Of a stretch of 64,000 bases of DNA, positions 37,262 to 48,088 are shown piece after piece. A program made the translations under genes and the position numbers. The stretch lies in assembly GCF_012910955.1 (NCBI RefSeq), contig NZ_WTVQ01000016.1, forward strand, positions 1-64,000. Reading direction: 5' to 3'. Every line of letters starts with the position of its first letter. The first letter of the stretch is position 1. The stretch is from Aromatoleum diolicum (lineage in GTDB: Bacteria; Pseudomonadota; Gammaproteobacteria; Burkholderiales; Rhodocyclaceae). Under the pieces are notes generated by a model. It ran no database searches. It was not told the origin of the DNA and saw only the letters and a list, made by a program, of their open reading frames with translations.

Positions 37262-38008
37262 ATGAACACGCAGGACACCCCCGTCATCCTGATTACCGGC
37301 GCCGCGCGACGAGTCGGCGCGGAGATCGCGCGCACCCTACATGCGGGTGGCGCCAGCGTCGTGCTGCACTATCGCAGTTCGGCCGGCGAGGCAGACGCGC
37401 TCGCCGCAGGCTTCAACGGTCTGCGCGCGGATTCGGCGTGGGCCGTGCAGGCCGACCTGAAGGAAGACGGCGCGCCGGAAGGCCTGATCGATGCGATTCT
37501 CACCCGCCAGGGGCGCCTCGACGGCGTGGTGAATAATGCGTCGAGTTTCTTCCCCACACCGCTCGGCACGATCGACGCCGCGGCGTGGACGGATCTGATC
37601 GGCTCGAACCTGAAAGGACCGCTATTCCTGTCGCAGGCGGCCGCACCGGCGCTGCGCGCGGCGCACGGCGCGATCGTGAATATCGTCGACATCCATGCCG
37701 AACGGCCGCTGCGCCACTATCCGCTGTATTGCGCCGCGAAGGCCGGCCTGCTCGGCCTGACACGCGCGCTGGCACTGGAGCTGGCGCCCGAGGTGCGCGT
37801 GAATGGGGTTTCGCCGGGGGCGATCGAGTGGCCCGAGGACGGCCAGTTTCCACCGGCCGAACGCGAGGCGATCATCAGCCACACGCTGCTCGGACGCCCC
37901 GGCAGCCCCGCCGACATCGCCCGTACGGTACGCTTCCTGATGTTCGACGCACCCTACATCACCGGCCAGATCCTCGCCGTCGACGGCGGGCGCAGCGCGC
38001 ATCTGTGA
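37262..38008 (+). CDS. Pteridine reductase (short-chain dehydrogenase)
   Basis: 248 residues with start at 37262. [16 protein letters not shown] is the NADP-binding loop typical of PTR1/FolM enzymes (Arg after the glycine), NNASSF replaces NNAG, and YCAAKAG supplies Tyr and Lys. It ends with [13 protein letters not shown]. It likely reduces dihydropteridines or folates. A TTGACC at 37218-37223 could be a -35 box but no good -10 follows. ttcA begins 70 nt downstream. Confidence 0.9.
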   Translation: MNTQDTPVILITGAARRVGAEIARTLHAGGASVVLHYRSSAGEADALAAGFNGLRADSAWAVQADLKEDGAPEGLIDAILTRQGRLDGVVNNASSFFPTPLGTIDAAAWTDLIGSNLKGPLFLSQAAAPALRAAHGAIVNIVDIHAERPLRHYPLYCAAKAGLLGLTRALALELAPEVRVNGVSPGAIEWPEDGQFPPAEREAIISHTLLGRPGSPADIARTVRFLMFDAPYITGQILAVDGGRSAHL

Positions 38009-38041
38009 ACTTTTCGAAACCGTTTGCGCAGCGCACAAAGG

Positions 38042-38047
38042 TATAAT
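38042..38047 (+). promoter_or_regulatory. Possible -10 element upstream of ttcA
   Basis: A perfect TATAAT 31 nt before the ttcA start, in the 70-nt gap after the pteridine reductase gene. No matching -35 box is evident. Confidence 0.4.
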
Positions 38048-38078
38048 TCCGCACGTTTTTCCCCGCAGGATTCCCGCC

Positions 38079-39047
38079 GTGAATGCCCCTTTCGCTGCCG
38101 CCGAGGCAGCCCTCCCGCCCGCCGATGCGCAGCCCCTCGTCGAGGCGCCCCGCCCCGAGGCGGGTGACAGCCGCTTTTCCAATACTTTCCTGCGGCTGAA
38201 GAAGAAGCTCGAGCGCGGGGTCGGCAAGGCGATTGCCGATTTCAACATGATCGGCGAAGGCGACACGGTGATGGTGTGCGTGTCCGGCGGCAAGGATTCG
38301 TACACGCTGCTGTCCTGCCTGCTGGCGCTGCGCGAGCGTGCGCCGGTGAATTTCCGCATCGTCGCGATGAACCTCGACCAGAAGCAGCCGGGCTTTCCCG
38401 CCGACGTGCTGCCGGCGTATTTCGAGTCGATTGGCGTCGAGTACCGCATCGTCACCGAAGACACTTATTCGATCGTCAAGGACAAGATCCCCGAGGGCAA
38501 GACCACCTGCTCGCTGTGCTCGCGTCTGCGCCGCGGCATCATCTACCGCGTCGCGCGCGAGATCGGTGCGACGCGCATCGCGCTCGGGCATCACCGCGAC
38601 GACATGCTGGAAACGCTGTTCCTGAACATGTTCTTCGGCGGCAAGATCAAGGCGATGCCGCCCAAGCTCGTCAGCGACAATGGCGAGCACGTCGTGATCA
38701 GGCCGCTCGCTTACTGCACCGAGGCCGAGATCGCGCGCTTTGCCCGCACGATGGCGTTCCCGATCATCCCGTGCAATCTGTGCGGCTCGCAGGAGAATGC
38801 GCAGCGCAAGCACATCAAGACAATGCTGCAGGGCTGGGCGCGCGAACATCCCGGCCGCATCGAGTCGATCGCGACCGCGCTCAGCCAGGTCGTGCCCTCG
38901 CACCTCGCCGACGCCTCGCTGTTCGACTTCAAGGGTCTGACGCGCGACACCGCCGTCGCCGAAGGCGATATCGCATTCGACCGCCCTGAACTGCCGAGCG
39001 GCACGACGACGATCCGCATCGTGAGCGATTTAACGGACGAGGATTGA
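38079..39047 (+). CDS. ttcA: tRNA 2-thiocytidine synthetase TtcA
   Basis: 322 residues. PP-loop SGGKDS at 69-74; the Fe-S cluster cysteines are C144/C147 ([10 protein letters not shown]) and C232 (PCNLCGSQ, with C235 nearby). [16 protein letters not shown] is the family signature. TtcA thiolates cytidine 32 of certain tRNAs with ATP and an Fe-S cluster. The N-terminal ~30 residues are Ala/Pro rich and not conserved. Confidence 0.96.
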   Translation: MNAPFAAAEAALPPADAQPLVEAPRPEAGDSRFSNTFLRLKKKLERGVGKAIADFNMIGEGDTVMVCVSGGKDSYTLLSCLLALRERAPVNFRIVAMNLDQKQPGFPADVLPAYFESIGVEYRIVTEDTYSIVKDKIPEGKTTCSLCSRLRRGIIYRVAREIGATRIALGHHRDDMLETLFLNMFFGGKIKAMPPKLVSDNGEHVVIRPLAYCTEAEIARFARTMAFPIIPCNLCGSQENAQRKHIKTMLQGWAREHPGRIESIATALSQVVPSHLADASLFDFKGLTRDTAVAEGDIAFDRPELPSGTTTIRIVSDLTDED

Positions 39048-39153
39048 GCGCCCGAAATCCGGCTTGCATCGTCCGGCGCATTTGACGATCATCGTCACGC
39101 TGTCTGCAAGCCTCCCCCCGCAACCGACCTGCATCTGCCCCCGGAACCCGTTC

Positions 39154-40008
39154 ATGGCCCAGCCGAACAAGGTCTGCGTTCTCGTTGCCGAAGTACCCGG
39201 CGCGGACCGTCTTGCCGATGCGCTTGACGCCGACGAGGCCAGCCACGCCATCGAACGCTGCATGCACCGCATGGACCGCGCGATCGAAGCCAACGCGGGA
39301 ACTGCGCTGCGGCGTGGCCCGGCGCGCATCTGCGCGCTGTTCGAACGCAGCGACGGGGCCATCCTCGCCGCCTGCGAAATGCTCGAGCGCGTGCAGAGCT
39401 TGCCACCGCTACGCGGCCTGCGCATGGCGATTCGCGTCGGCCTGCATTACGGCGCGGCCGAGTCCGGTGATGGCGAACACATCGCGACGTGCCTTGCCGA
39501 GGCGGCCAAGCCCGGCCATGCGCTGGCGAGCGCGGCCGTACTGAGTGAGCTGTCTCCCGGTACGCGGCAGTTTGCGGGCGCGGCGCCATCGCGCAACCCC
39601 GCTCTCGCCGGACTGGGATGGCCCGCCTATGCGGTCGGCCGCCAACCCGGTGCGATCGCATCGATTCCGGTCACCACACGAATTTCCCCGCGTCTGCGCA
39701 TCCGCCATCAGCAGGACATCCTGTTCGTCGAGGAAACCCGTCCGGTGCTGCTGTTCGGGCGCGAATTGGGTAACGACGTGGTCATCCACGACCCGCGTGC
39801 GTCGCGCCAGCACGCCCGCATCGAACGCCGCCGCGAGGGCTTCGTCCTGATCGACCAGAGCACCAACGGCACCTTTCTCGCCGAAGATGGCAGCACCGAG
39901 CGCTGCATCAAGGCGGGCGAAGTCCCGCTGGCGGGCGCCGGACGCATCGGCTGCGGCTTTTCCGCCAACGAGATCGAGCGCGACCTGGTGTTCTTCGAGA
40001 TTCTATAG
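39154..40008 (+). CDS. FHA-domain protein with degenerate nucleotide-cyclase-like domain
   Basis: 284 residues, start at ATG 39154. Residues ~5-170 resemble a class III adenylate/guanylate cyclase (VLVAEVPGADRLADAL, MAIRVGLHYGAAESG), but the first metal Asp is Glu (AEV), the second is missing (RRGPARICALF) and the usual GDxVNxA motif is absent, so no catalysis is expected. Residues ~185-275 form a complete FHA domain: LLFGRELGNDVVIHD, SRQHARIERR and DQSTNGTFL, fit for phosphothreonine binding. It lies alone between ttcA and yqaA. A regulatory scaffold is likely. Confidence 0.85.
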   Translation: MAQPNKVCVLVAEVPGADRLADALDADEASHAIERCMHRMDRAIEANAGTALRRGPARICALFERSDGAILAACEMLERVQSLPPLRGLRMAIRVGLHYGAAESGDGEHIATCLAEAAKPGHALASAAVLSELSPGTRQFAGAAPSRNPALAGLGWPAYAVGRQPGAIASIPVTTRISPRLRIRHQQDILFVEETRPVLLFGRELGNDVVIHDPRASRQHARIERRREGFVLIDQSTNGTFLAEDGSTERCIKAGEVPLAGAGRIGCGFSANEIERDLVFFEIL

Positions 40009-40094
40009 GCCGGGTCCGCATTCTACCGGCGCCCGCAACACCGCCCCTTCGAGACGCCGCGCCCGCGGGGCCGTCGCGGCCCAACCCACTTCCG

Positions 40095-40514
40095 ATGAGT
40101 TTCCTGTCCCTGATCGACCCCGGCCCCGACGCCGGTCTTGCCGCGCTGTTCGCGTCGAGCTTTCTCTCCGCGACGCTGTTGCCCGGCGGCTCCGAGATCG
40201 TCCTCGCCGGCGTGCTGACGCTGCGCCCGGAGCAACTTGTCGCTGCGCTCACGCTCGCGACCGTCGGCAACACCCTCGGCGGCATGAGTACCTGGGCGCT
40301 CGCCCGGCTGCTGCCGCAGAAGGCCGACACGAGCCGGCTCGAGCGGGTACGCCATCACGGTGCGCCGATCCTGCTGCTGTCGTGGGCACCGGTCATCGGC
40401 GATGCGCTATGCGCCGCCGCCGGCTGGCTGCGCCTGCCCTGGCTACCGTGCCTGCTATGGATGGCGGTCGGCAAGCTGCTACGCTATGCGCTGATCGCCT
40501 ATTCCGTCACCTGA
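40095..40514 (+). CDS. YqaA-family membrane protein
   Basis: 139 residues, with four or five hydrophobic helices. FASSFLSATLLPGGSEIVLAG, TVGNTLGGMSTWALARLLP and LLSWAPVIGDALCAAAGWLR match YqaA, a short member of the DedA/SNARE-associated (VTT) superfamily. Function not established; relatives act in membrane homeostasis or lipid transport. ridA follows 30 nt downstream. Confidence 0.88.
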   Translation: MSFLSLIDPGPDAGLAALFASSFLSATLLPGGSEIVLAGVLTLRPEQLVAALTLATVGNTLGGMSTWALARLLPQKADTSRLERVRHHGAPILLLSWAPVIGDALCAAAGWLRLPWLPCLLWMAVGKLLRYALIAYSVT

Positions 40515-40544
40515 CGGCCTGACTCTTCCTACCGCACCGATACC

Positions 40545-40892
40545 ATGAGCATCCAACGCCACGGCACCACCGCCCGCTATTCCGACATCGTCGTGCACAA
40601 CGGCACCGCGTGGATCGTCGAAGTCCCCGCCACCGAAGGCGCCGACGCCACCACCCAGACACGCGAGATCCTCGACAGCCTCGACGGGCTTCTCGCACGC
40701 GCCGGCAGCAGCCGCGAGCGGCTGGTGATGGCGACAATCTACCTCACCGACCTGGCCGATTACGACGCGATGAACGCGGCGTGGGAAGCGTGGCTACCCG
40801 CCGGCAGCGCGCCGTCGCGCGCCTGCGTGCAGGTCGCCGGACTGGCGCGCGCGGGATGGCGGATCGAAATTGCCGTGATGGCGGCAGTTTGA
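40545..40892 (+). CDS. RidA/YjgF-family protein
   Basis: 115 residues. IVEVPATEGADATTQTREILDSLDGLLARAG and the APSRACVQVAGLA segment, with the imine-deaminase Arg conserved, identify the RidA family. It is of the YoaB/Rid subgroup by its RHGTTARYSDIVVHNG start. Rid proteins hydrolyse reactive enamines from PLP enzymes such as IlvA, which is in the same window but not linked. It is followed by a 165-nt gap holding a -10-like TACAAT at 41016. Confidence 0.9.
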   Translation: MSIQRHGTTARYSDIVVHNGTAWIVEVPATEGADATTQTREILDSLDGLLARAGSSRERLVMATIYLTDLADYDAMNAAWEAWLPAGSAPSRACVQVAGLARAGWRIEIAVMAAV

Positions 40893-41057
40893 GTCCGTAT
40901 CTGAATCTTCCCGACGCGCCCCTGTCTGACTCCTCACGCAGTACAACACGCTGCAAAATCAATCCCCTACCCCGCACATGGGCTTAAAGCGCCCTTCTAT
41001 TGCACTGCGGTAAGCTACAATTTGGGGCTTCCCGCCGTCCCGGTACCGGAACATTTC

Positions 41058-44000
41058 ATGACTCAACGCCTGCGCGAGATCCCTTACAACTACACCTCGT
41101 TCTCCGACCGCGAGATCGTCATCCGCCTGCTCGGCGCCGATGCGTGGCAAGCGCTCAATGCCTTGCGCGAGGAACGAGTCACCGGGCGCTCGGCGCGCAT
41201 GCTCTACGAGGTGCTCGGCGACATCTGGGTGGTGCAGCGCAACCCCTACCTGCAGGACGATCTGCTCGAGAATCCGGAGCGGCGCAAGGCGCTGATCGAG
41301 GCGCTGCGCCACCGTTTGCGCGAAGTCGAAAAACGTCGCGAGGAAAGTGCCCCGCAGGACCCGGAACGCAGCGACAAGGTCGCCCGCCTGGTCGAAGCCG
41401 CGCATGGGGCGGTGGATCGCTTTGCCCGCCTGTTCACCGATACCGAGGCGCTGCGCAAGAAGACGCTGAAGGCGCTCGCCCGCCATACCAAGCGCGACAA
41501 CATCTGCTTCGACGGTCACGCGCGGGTGTCGCATGTCACCGACGCGACCGACTGGCGCGTCGAGTACCCCTTCGTGGTGCTGTACCCGGACACCGAAGCG
41601 GAAATGGCGCCGCTGGTGCGCAGCTGCATCGAGCTCGGTCTGACGATCATCCCGCGCGGCGGCGGCACCGGCTACACCGGCGGCGCCGTGCCGCTCGATG
41701 CGAAGTCGGTGGTGATCAATACCGAAAAGCTGATCGATATCGGCCCGGTCGAGGAAACCCTGCTACCCGGCCTCGACGGCAAGCCGACGACGCCCTACGC
41801 GACGATCCGCACCGGTGCGGGCGTCGTCACCGAACGCGTATCCGAGGCCGCTTCCACCGCCGGCCGGGTGTTCGCGGTCGACCCGACCTCGGCGAGCGCC
41901 TCGTGCATCGGCGGCAACATCGCGATGAACGCGGGCGGCAAGAAGGCCGTGCTGTGGGGCACCGCGCTCGACAATCTGGCGTGGTGGAAGATGGTCACGC
42001 CGGACGGCAACTGGCTGGAAGTCGAACGCCTCGACCACAATTTCGGCAAGATCCACGAGCAGGAACGCGTGCATTTCCGCCTGCGCCGCTTCGATGCGGC
42101 CGGCAAGAAGCAGCTGTCCGAGGAAGTCCTCACGCTGGCGGGCGCGTCGTGCCGCAAGGTCGGCCTCGGCAAGGACGTCACCGACAAGTTCCTCGGCGGC
42201 GTACCGGGCGTGCAGAAGGAAGGCACCGACGGCCTGATCGTCGCCGCGCGCTGGGTGCTGCACAAGATGCCGCCCGTGACGCGCACGGTGTGCCTGGAGT
42301 TCTTCGGCCAGGTGCGCGAGGCGGTGCCGGCGATCGTCGAGATCACCGACTACTTCAAACCCGGCGGCGAAGGCCACCGGCTCGGCGTGCAACTCGCGGG
42401 CCTCGAACACCTCGACGAACGCTACGTCAACGCGGTCGGCTACACCACCAAGGCCAAGCGCCACGGCCGGCCAAAGATGGTGCTGGTCGGTGACATCGTC
42501 GGCCACGACGAGGCCGCCGTGATGACGGCCACGTCGGAAGTGGTGCGCATGTGCAATGTGCGCGGCGCCGAAGGCTTCATCGCGGTGAGCCCCGAGCAGC
42601 GGAAGCGCTTCTGGCTCGACCGCTCGCGCACCGCGGCGATCTCGCGCCACACCAACGCGTTCAAGGTGAACGAAGACGTGGTGATCCCGCTGCCGCGCAT
42701 GGGCGACTACTGCGACGGCATCGAGCGCATCAACATCGAGCTCTCCACGCGCAACAAGCTGGAGCTGTGCGATGCGCTCACCGACATGCTGCGGGGCGAG
42801 CTGCCGCTCGATCAGGGCGACGCGAACCTCGCCAGCGACGAGCTGATCGGCGACCGTCGCCAGGCCGCGATCGACTATATCGCGAGCGTGCGCCGGCGCT
42901 GGCAGTGGCTGCTCGACAACCTCGACCTGCCCCTGGCCGCGGCGGACGCGCAATTTGCCGACTACGGCATCCACGCAGGGGCACTGACCAATCGCGCCGC
43001 GGATCCGGTGCTGTTCCACCGCCTGCAGGACTACTCCGTGCGGACCTCGTGGAAGACCGAGCTCAAGCCGCGTCTCGACAAGATCTTCGACGGTGCCGTA
43101 TTCCGTCCGGTCGTCGCGCGCATCGAGGAAGTGCACAAGGAAGTGCTGCGCGGGCGCGTCTTCGTCGCGCTGCACATGCACGCCGGCGATGGCAACGTGC
43201 ATACCAACATCCCGGTGAACTCCGACCACTACGAGATGCTGCAGACCGCCAACCGGGCGGTCGACCGCATCATGGCGCTGGCGCGCTCGCTCGACGGCGT
43301 GATCTCCGGCGAACACGGGATCGGCATTACCAAGCTCGACTACCTGACCGATGCCGAGATGGCGAACTTCTGGGCGTACAAGCAGAAGGTCGACCCCGAA
43401 GGCCGCTTCAACCGCGGCAAGCTGATGCGCGGCGCCGGCACGCTCACCGGCAACCTCGACAATGCCTACACGCCCAGCTTCAACCTGATGGGCCACGAGT
43501 CGCTGATCATGGAGCAGACCGAGATCGGCGACATCGCGCACGACATCAAGGACTGCCTGCGTTGCGGCAAGTGCAAGCCGGTGTGCTCGACGCACGTGCC
43601 GCGCGCGAACCTGCTGTACAGCCCGCGCAACAAGATCCTCAGCACCTCGCTGCTGATCGAGGCGATGCTGTACGAGGAGCAGACACGGCGCGGCGTGTCG
43701 CTCGCGCACTGGGCGGAGTTCGAGGACGTCGCCGACCACTGCACGGTGTGCCACAAGTGCGAGAAGCCGTGCCCGGTCGACATCGACTTCGGCGACGTGT
43801 CGATCAAGATGCGCAACCTGCTGCGGAAGCAGGGCAAGAAGAGCTTCAACCCCGGCAAGGCCGCGGCGATGGCCTTCCTCACCGCGAAGGATCCGGCGAC
43901 GATCAAGCTGATCCGCACTGGCATGATCGAGTGGGGCTACAAGGCGCAGCGCCTCGCGCACAAGGTCGGCAAATCGCTCGGCCTGATCCAGTCGCAGGTG

Positions 44001-44960
44001 AATGCGCCACCGGCGACGCTCGGCAAGCCGCCGCTGCGCGCGCAGGTGATCCACTTCATCAACAAGCCGATGCCGGGCAACCTGCCCAAGCGCACCAGCC
44101 GCGCGCTGCTCGACATCGAGGACGACACCGTCATCCCGGTGATCCGCAACCCGCAGATCAAGCGCGACGAGTCCGAAGCCGTGTTCTACTTCCCCGGCTG
44201 CGGCTCGGAGCGCCTGTTCAGCCAGGTCGGCCTCGCCACGCAGGCGATGCTGTATCAGGTGGGCACGACCACGGTGCTGCCGCCCGGCTATCTGTGCTGC
44301 GGCTACCCGCAGACCGCCGCCGGCGAGGAGGACAAGGGCCAGCAGATCACCACCGACAACCGCGTGCTGTTCCACCGCGTCGCCAACACGCTGAACTATC
44401 TCGACATCAAGACGGTGATCGTGTCCTGCGGCACCTGCATGGATCAGCTCTTGAAGTACCAGTTCGACAAGATCTTCCCCGGCTGCCGGCTGCTTGACAT
44501 CCATGAATACCTGATGGAAAAGGGCATCGCGCTGGAAGGCATCACCGGTACCAAGTACATGTACCACGAGCCCTGCCATACGCCGATGAAGGTGCATTCG
44601 GGCATCAAGGTGGCGAACCAGCTGATGGGCACGCGTGTCGATCTGAGCGACCGCTGCTGCGGCGAGTCGGGCACGCTCGCGGTCGCACGCCCGGACGTCT
44701 CGACGCAGGTGCGCTTCCGCAAGCAGGAGGAGATCGAGAAAGGTGCCGCGGCACTGCGCGAAAACCCCGCCGACCCGATCAAGATCCTGACCTCCTGCCC
44801 GTCCTGCCTGCAGGGCCTGTCGCGCTACGCAAACGACGCGGGCGGCGTCGAAGCCGACTACATCGTTGTCGAGATCGCCAAGCACCTGCTGGGCGAGAAC
44901 TGGATGCCGGAGTACGTGCAGCGTGCCAACAGCGGCGGCATCGAGCGGGTGCTGCTGTAA
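41058..44960 (+). CDS. DUF3683-type FAD/Fe-S oxidoreductase (D-lactate/2-hydroxyacid dehydrogenase-like)
   Basis: 1300 residues, start at 41058. N-terminal ~140 residues match DUF3683; a PCMH-type FAD domain follows ([17 protein letters not shown] about 197-213), then FAD-oxidase C domain ([23 protein letters not shown]). Two 4Fe-4S clusters are at C833/836/839/843 and C895/898/901/905, then two CCG domains ([23 protein letters not shown]). It resembles GlcD and GlcF fused, likely oxidising D-lactate, glycolate or another 2-hydroxyacid to the quinone pool. Such giant proteins are common in Rhodocyclales and Burkholderiales. Substrate not determinable. Confidence 0.9.
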   Translation: MTQRLREIPYNYTSFSDREIVIRLLGADAWQALNALREERVTGRSARMLYEVLGDIWVVQRNPYLQDDLLENPERRKALIEALRHRLREVEKRREESAPQDPERSDKVARLVEAAHGAVDRFARLFTDTEALRKKTLKALARHTKRDNICFDGHARVSHVTDATDWRVEYPFVVLYPDTEAEMAPLVRSCIELGLTIIPRGGGTGYTGGAVPLDAKSVVINTEKLIDIGPVEETLLPGLDGKPTTPYATIRTGAGVVTERVSEAASTAGRVFAVDPTSASASCIGGNIAMNAGGKKAVLWGTALDNLAWWKMVTPDGNWLEVERLDHNFGKIHEQERVHFRLRRFDAAGKKQLSEEVLTLAGASCRKVGLGKDVTDKFLGGVPGVQKEGTDGLIVAARWVLHKMPPVTRTVCLEFFGQVREAVPAIVEITDYFKPGGEGHRLGVQLAGLEHLDERYVNAVGYTTKAKRHGRPKMVLVGDIVGHDEAAVMTATSEVVRMCNVRGAEGFIAVSPEQRKRFWLDRSRTAAISRHTNAFKVNEDVVIPLPRMGDYCDGIERINIELSTRNKLELCDALTDMLRGELPLDQGDANLASDELIGDRRQAAIDYIASVRRRWQWLLDNLDLPLAAADAQFADYGIHAGALTNRAADPVLFHRLQDYSVRTSWKTELKPRLDKIFDGAVFRPVVARIEEVHKEVLRGRVFVALHMHAGDGNVHTNIPVNSDHYEMLQTANRAVDRIMALARSLDGVISGEHGIGITKLDYLTDAEMANFWAYKQKVDPEGRFNRGKLMRGAGTLTGNLDNAYTPSFNLMGHESLIMEQTEIGDIAHDIKDCLRCGKCKPVCSTHVPRANLLYSPRNKILSTSLLIEAMLYEEQTRRGVSLAHWAEFEDVADHCTVCHKCEKPCPVDIDFGDVSIKMRNLLRKQGKKSFNPGKAAAMAFLTAKDPATIKLIRTGMIEWGYKAQRLAHKVGKSLGLIQSQVNAPPATLGKPPLRAQVIHFINKPMPGNLPKRTSRALLDIEDDTVIPVIRNPQIKRDESEAVFYFPGCGSERLFSQVGLATQAMLYQVGTTTVLPPGYLCCGYPQTAAGEEDKGQQITTDNRVLFHRVANTLNYLDIKTVIVSCGTCMDQLLKYQFDKIFPGCRLLDIHEYLMEKGIALEGITGTKYMYHEPCHTPMKVHSGIKVANQLMGTRVDLSDRCCGESGTLAVARPDVSTQVRFRKQEEIEKGAAALRENPADPIKILTSCPSCLQGLSRYANDAGGVEADYIVVEIAKHLLGENWMPEYVQRANSGGIERVLL

Positions 44961-45061
44961 GACCTTGCCGCCGGTTCGCCTCGTGCAGGCGGTCCGGCGG
45001 TCACCATTACGAGCGCTTCACTCGCCATGCGCGCGGGCCGGGTCCGCGCTGACGCCGAGTT

Positions 45062-45847
45062 TCATCGGTCCTCCAGCGGCCGTTCCCGGTGCAGCCGCCG
45101 CCACAGCTCCGGCATGGCCTCGGCCGCACGCAGGCGCAGGTGGTAGGTCACCAGCGGGCTCACCTCGGTATCGCCCGGATTGATCTCGACGCTCGGCACG
45201 CCGACCTGATTGGCCCACCACACCGGCCCGGAGATATAAGGGAACACGCTTGTCGTGCCGATCGACACGACAAGGTCGACGCCGTCCGCGAGCAGCGCCT
45301 CCAGCCGGCGCAAGCCGGTTTCCGGCAGCATCTCGCCGAACAGCACGACGTCCGGCCGCAACACCCCGCCACACACGGGGCAGTCAGGCGGAATCCGCAA
45401 CCCCGAATAGTCATGCACGGACCGCCCATGCCGGCATTCCATGCAGCGCAGGCGGTGCACGGTGCCGTGGATCTCGATCAGATTGCGCGAGCCGGCGTCG
45501 CGGTGCAGACCATCGACGTTCTGCGTCAGCACCCACACGCCGGGGCATTCGTGTTCCAGCGCGGCGATGATGCGGTGCGCGATGTTCGGCTGCGCGCCGC
45601 GGCAGTTCGCCTCGATCTCGGCGATGTATTTCCACGCAATGTCGGGACGCACGCGCATCATCTCGCCCGACAGCGCCTCTTCGATGGTCAGACCGTCCTC
45701 GGTCAGGCGTTCGTGATACAGCCCGCCGATGCCGCGGTAGGTCGGCAGCCCGGAGTCGGCCGAAATGCCGGCGCCGGTGATGAACAGGATGCGCTCGGAT
45801 TCGCCGATCAGCCGCGCCACGCGATCAAGCGTTTCAGTTTCGGTCAT
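45062..45847 (-). CDS. cobB: Sir2-family NAD-dependent protein deacylase
   Basis: 261 residues. NAD motif GAGISADSGLPTYRG (26-40), TQNVDGLH, catalytic His in EIHGTVHRLRC, zinc cysteines in CMEC and CPVC, and VSIGTTSVFPYI. The Tyr/Arg pair that favours succinyl groups in CobB/SIRT5 is not obvious, so a plain deacetylase is likely. It starts 3 nt after the molybdopterin enzyme gene stop, so the two are cotranscribed. Convergent with the DUF3683 gene. Confidence 0.93.
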   Translation of the reverse strand: MTETETLDRVARLIGESERILFITGAGISADSGLPTYRGIGGLYHERLTEDGLTIEEALSGEMMRVRPDIAWKYIAEIEANCRGAQPNIAHRIIAALEHECPGVWVLTQNVDGLHRDAGSRNLIEIHGTVHRLRCMECRHGRSVHDYSGLRIPPDCPVCGGVLRPDVVLFGEMLPETGLRRLEALLADGVDLVVSIGTTSVFPYISGPVWWANQVGVPSVEINPGDTEVSPLVTYHLRLRAAEAMPELWRRLHRERPLEDR

Positions 45848-45850
45848 GGG

Positions 45851-47926
45851 TCACGCCTTGGCCACTTCGACAAGGCAATCATAAAACGTCGGCCCTCCGC
45901 CGATGTCGGTCAGCGCCGCCGAGGTTACCGCATTGGCATTTTCACCATCGCCCGAGAGCTTGCGCCACCAGATCGACGGACACACGACGAGGCCGCAGCG
46001 CACGCGCTCCGTGATCACCGCCTGCGCGTGGAAGGCGCCGCGGTCATTGAAGATGCGCACGCGCTCACCAGCGGCAATGCCGCGTCGCGCGGCGTCGTCC
46101 GGATGGATCTCGAGCTTCGGGCTGCCCTCCTGTTGCAGGAAACGCGGCATGTTGGCGAAGCTGGTATTGAGGAAGTTGCGCGCCGGCGGCGAGATCATCG
46201 CCAGCGGATAACGCGCGGCGAGCGCCGGATTGCTGACCGGCGACTCGTGCGGCGGCACCCACGCGGGCAGCGGATCGAGCCCCTGCTGGGCGAGGCTGGC
46301 GGAAAAGAATTCGCACTTGCCCGACGGCGTCAGGAATTCCCCCTTGGCGAAGGGCGCGAAGGGCCGCGGCAGGTTCAGGCGTGCCCAGCCGCGCGCGGCG
46401 AGCGTCGCGGGGTCCAACCCGAGCGCGCGATTGTCGCGTCGCTTGAAGGCGGCTGCGGCGATCTCGTCATCGGACTCGAACAGCGCCGCCTCGGTGAACC
46501 CCAGACGCGCGGCGAGCAGGCGGAACACCTCGGTATTCGGCTTGGCCTCGCCCAGCGGCGCAATCGCCGGCTGGTTGGTCACGGCGTAGAAGTGGCCATA
46601 GGACTTGTGCACGTCGCGATGTTCGAGCTGGCTCGTCGCCGGCAGCACGATGTCGGCGTAGTCGGCGGTATCGGTCTGGAAGAGTTCGTGCACGACGCAG
46701 AACAGGTCCTCGCGCGCGAAACCCTCGCGCACGCGCCCGCCATCGGGCGCGACCGCCACCGGGTTGGAGTTGTACACGTAGATCGCGCGGATCGGCGGCT
46801 CCTTGGCCGCCAGCAGCGCCTCGCCGATCGTCGACATGTTGATCGTGCGCGTCGGGCGGGCGTGGGCGTCGGTATACAGATCCGGCCGCTCCAGCGCCTG
46901 CTGGTCGAGCGGGAAGTTGCCGGACGTCGACAACAGGGCGCCGCCCGCCGGATGACGCCATGCGCCGGTGAGCGCCGGCAGGCAGGCGATGTTGCGCACC
47001 GCCATGCCGCCACCGGCACAACGGTTGAGTCCATAGTTCAGGCGGATCGCGGCCGGCTTCACGCTGCCATACTCGCGCGCGAGGCCCCGGATCGTTTCGG
47101 CGGCGAGGCCCGTCAGCGGCGCCGCCCATTCCGGCGTGCAGTCCCTGACCCGCTCGGCGAGCGCATCGAAACCGAGCGTATGCGCAGCGATGTAGTCGTG
47201 GTCAAGCAGATCGTCGGCGATCAGCACCTGCATCAGCGCCAGCGCCAGCGCGCCGTCGGTGCCCGGCCAGGGCGCGAGATGCATGGTGCACTTTTCCGCC
47301 GTCTGCGTGCGCCACGGATCGATGCACACCAGCTTCGCGCCGCGCCGCTTGGCCTCCTGGATGTAGCGCCAGCCGTGCAGGTTCGACACCACCGGGTTGC
47401 CGCCCCAGATCAGGATCAGCTTGGCATCGACGATCGCTTCCGGGTCCATGCCGACCGACGCGCCGATGCTCGCCTTCCAGCCCGCCGCCCCCGCTGCCGC
47501 GCAGATCGTGCGGTCGAGCAGCGAGGCGCCGAGGCGATGGAAGAAGCGGAAATCCATGCTGCTGCCCTGCACCAGCCCGAGCGTGCCACCGTAGCTGTAG
47601 GGCAGGATCGCGCGCGGATCGTCGGCGGCGATCGCCTGGAACTTAGCAGCGATGGTATCGAGCGCCTCGTCCCATGTGATGCGCTCGAAACGTCCCTCGC
47701 CCTTCCTGCCGACGCGCTTCAGCGGATGCAGCAGGCGTTGGTCCGAATACACGCGCTCGAGGTAGTACGCGACCTTCGTGCACAGGGCGCCGTTCGTGAA
47801 CGGCAGCTCGTCGGCGCCGCGGATCTTCACCGCGCGACCGTTCTCGACCGTGACTTCCATCGCGCAGGTGTCGGGACAATCGTGTGGACAGGCCGCGCGT
47901 ACGACCTTGCTGGCAGGAGAGTTCAT
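45851..47926 (-). CDS. Molybdopterin-dependent oxidoreductase
   Basis: 691 residues of the DMSO reductase superfamily. N-terminal [4Fe-4S] site C13-x3-C17-x3-C21-x27-C49; molybdopterin segments include ITWDEALDTIAAKF, LIWGGNPVVSNLHGW and the C-terminal ERVRIFNDRG and VVCPSIWWRK. The likely Mo-ligand is the Cys in DRTICAAAG. No Tat signal is visible and no electron-transfer subunit is nearby, so it is probably cytoplasmic. Substrate unknown; formate-type or other C1/thiol chemistry cannot be told apart. The sirtuin gene follows after 3 nt. Confidence 0.85.
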   Translation of the reverse strand: MNSPASKVVRAACPHDCPDTCAMEVTVENGRAVKIRGADELPFTNGALCTKVAYYLERVYSDQRLLHPLKRVGRKGEGRFERITWDEALDTIAAKFQAIAADDPRAILPYSYGGTLGLVQGSSMDFRFFHRLGASLLDRTICAAAGAAGWKASIGASVGMDPEAIVDAKLILIWGGNPVVSNLHGWRYIQEAKRRGAKLVCIDPWRTQTAEKCTMHLAPWPGTDGALALALMQVLIADDLLDHDYIAAHTLGFDALAERVRDCTPEWAAPLTGLAAETIRGLAREYGSVKPAAIRLNYGLNRCAGGGMAVRNIACLPALTGAWRHPAGGALLSTSGNFPLDQQALERPDLYTDAHARPTRTINMSTIGEALLAAKEPPIRAIYVYNSNPVAVAPDGGRVREGFAREDLFCVVHELFQTDTADYADIVLPATSQLEHRDVHKSYGHFYAVTNQPAIAPLGEAKPNTEVFRLLAARLGFTEAALFESDDEIAAAAFKRRDNRALGLDPATLAARGWARLNLPRPFAPFAKGEFLTPSGKCEFFSASLAQQGLDPLPAWVPPHESPVSNPALAARYPLAMISPPARNFLNTSFANMPRFLQQEGSPKLEIHPDDAARRGIAAGERVRIFNDRGAFHAQAVITERVRCGLVVCPSIWWRKLSGDGENANAVTSAALTDIGGGPTFYDCLVEVAKA

Positions 47927-48088
47927 GTCGATTCCCGAAATTCAACGCATCCGACGCCCGCATGTCGGCCCCGCATCAGCTGCCCGGCGGCAGGCGACCG
48001 GACCGGCACAGTGATCCACCGCCGCACCTATCGTCGCGTCACGGCATCCGCATCCGCATCCAGGAGCCGAGCCGGCCGGCACCCCGCA

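Noticed and set aside
41763-44885. 1040-codon open frame on the minus strand
   Set aside because: Antisense to the DUF3683 oxidoreductase, whose domains and Fe-S motifs are clear; the antisense product has no recognisable motif.
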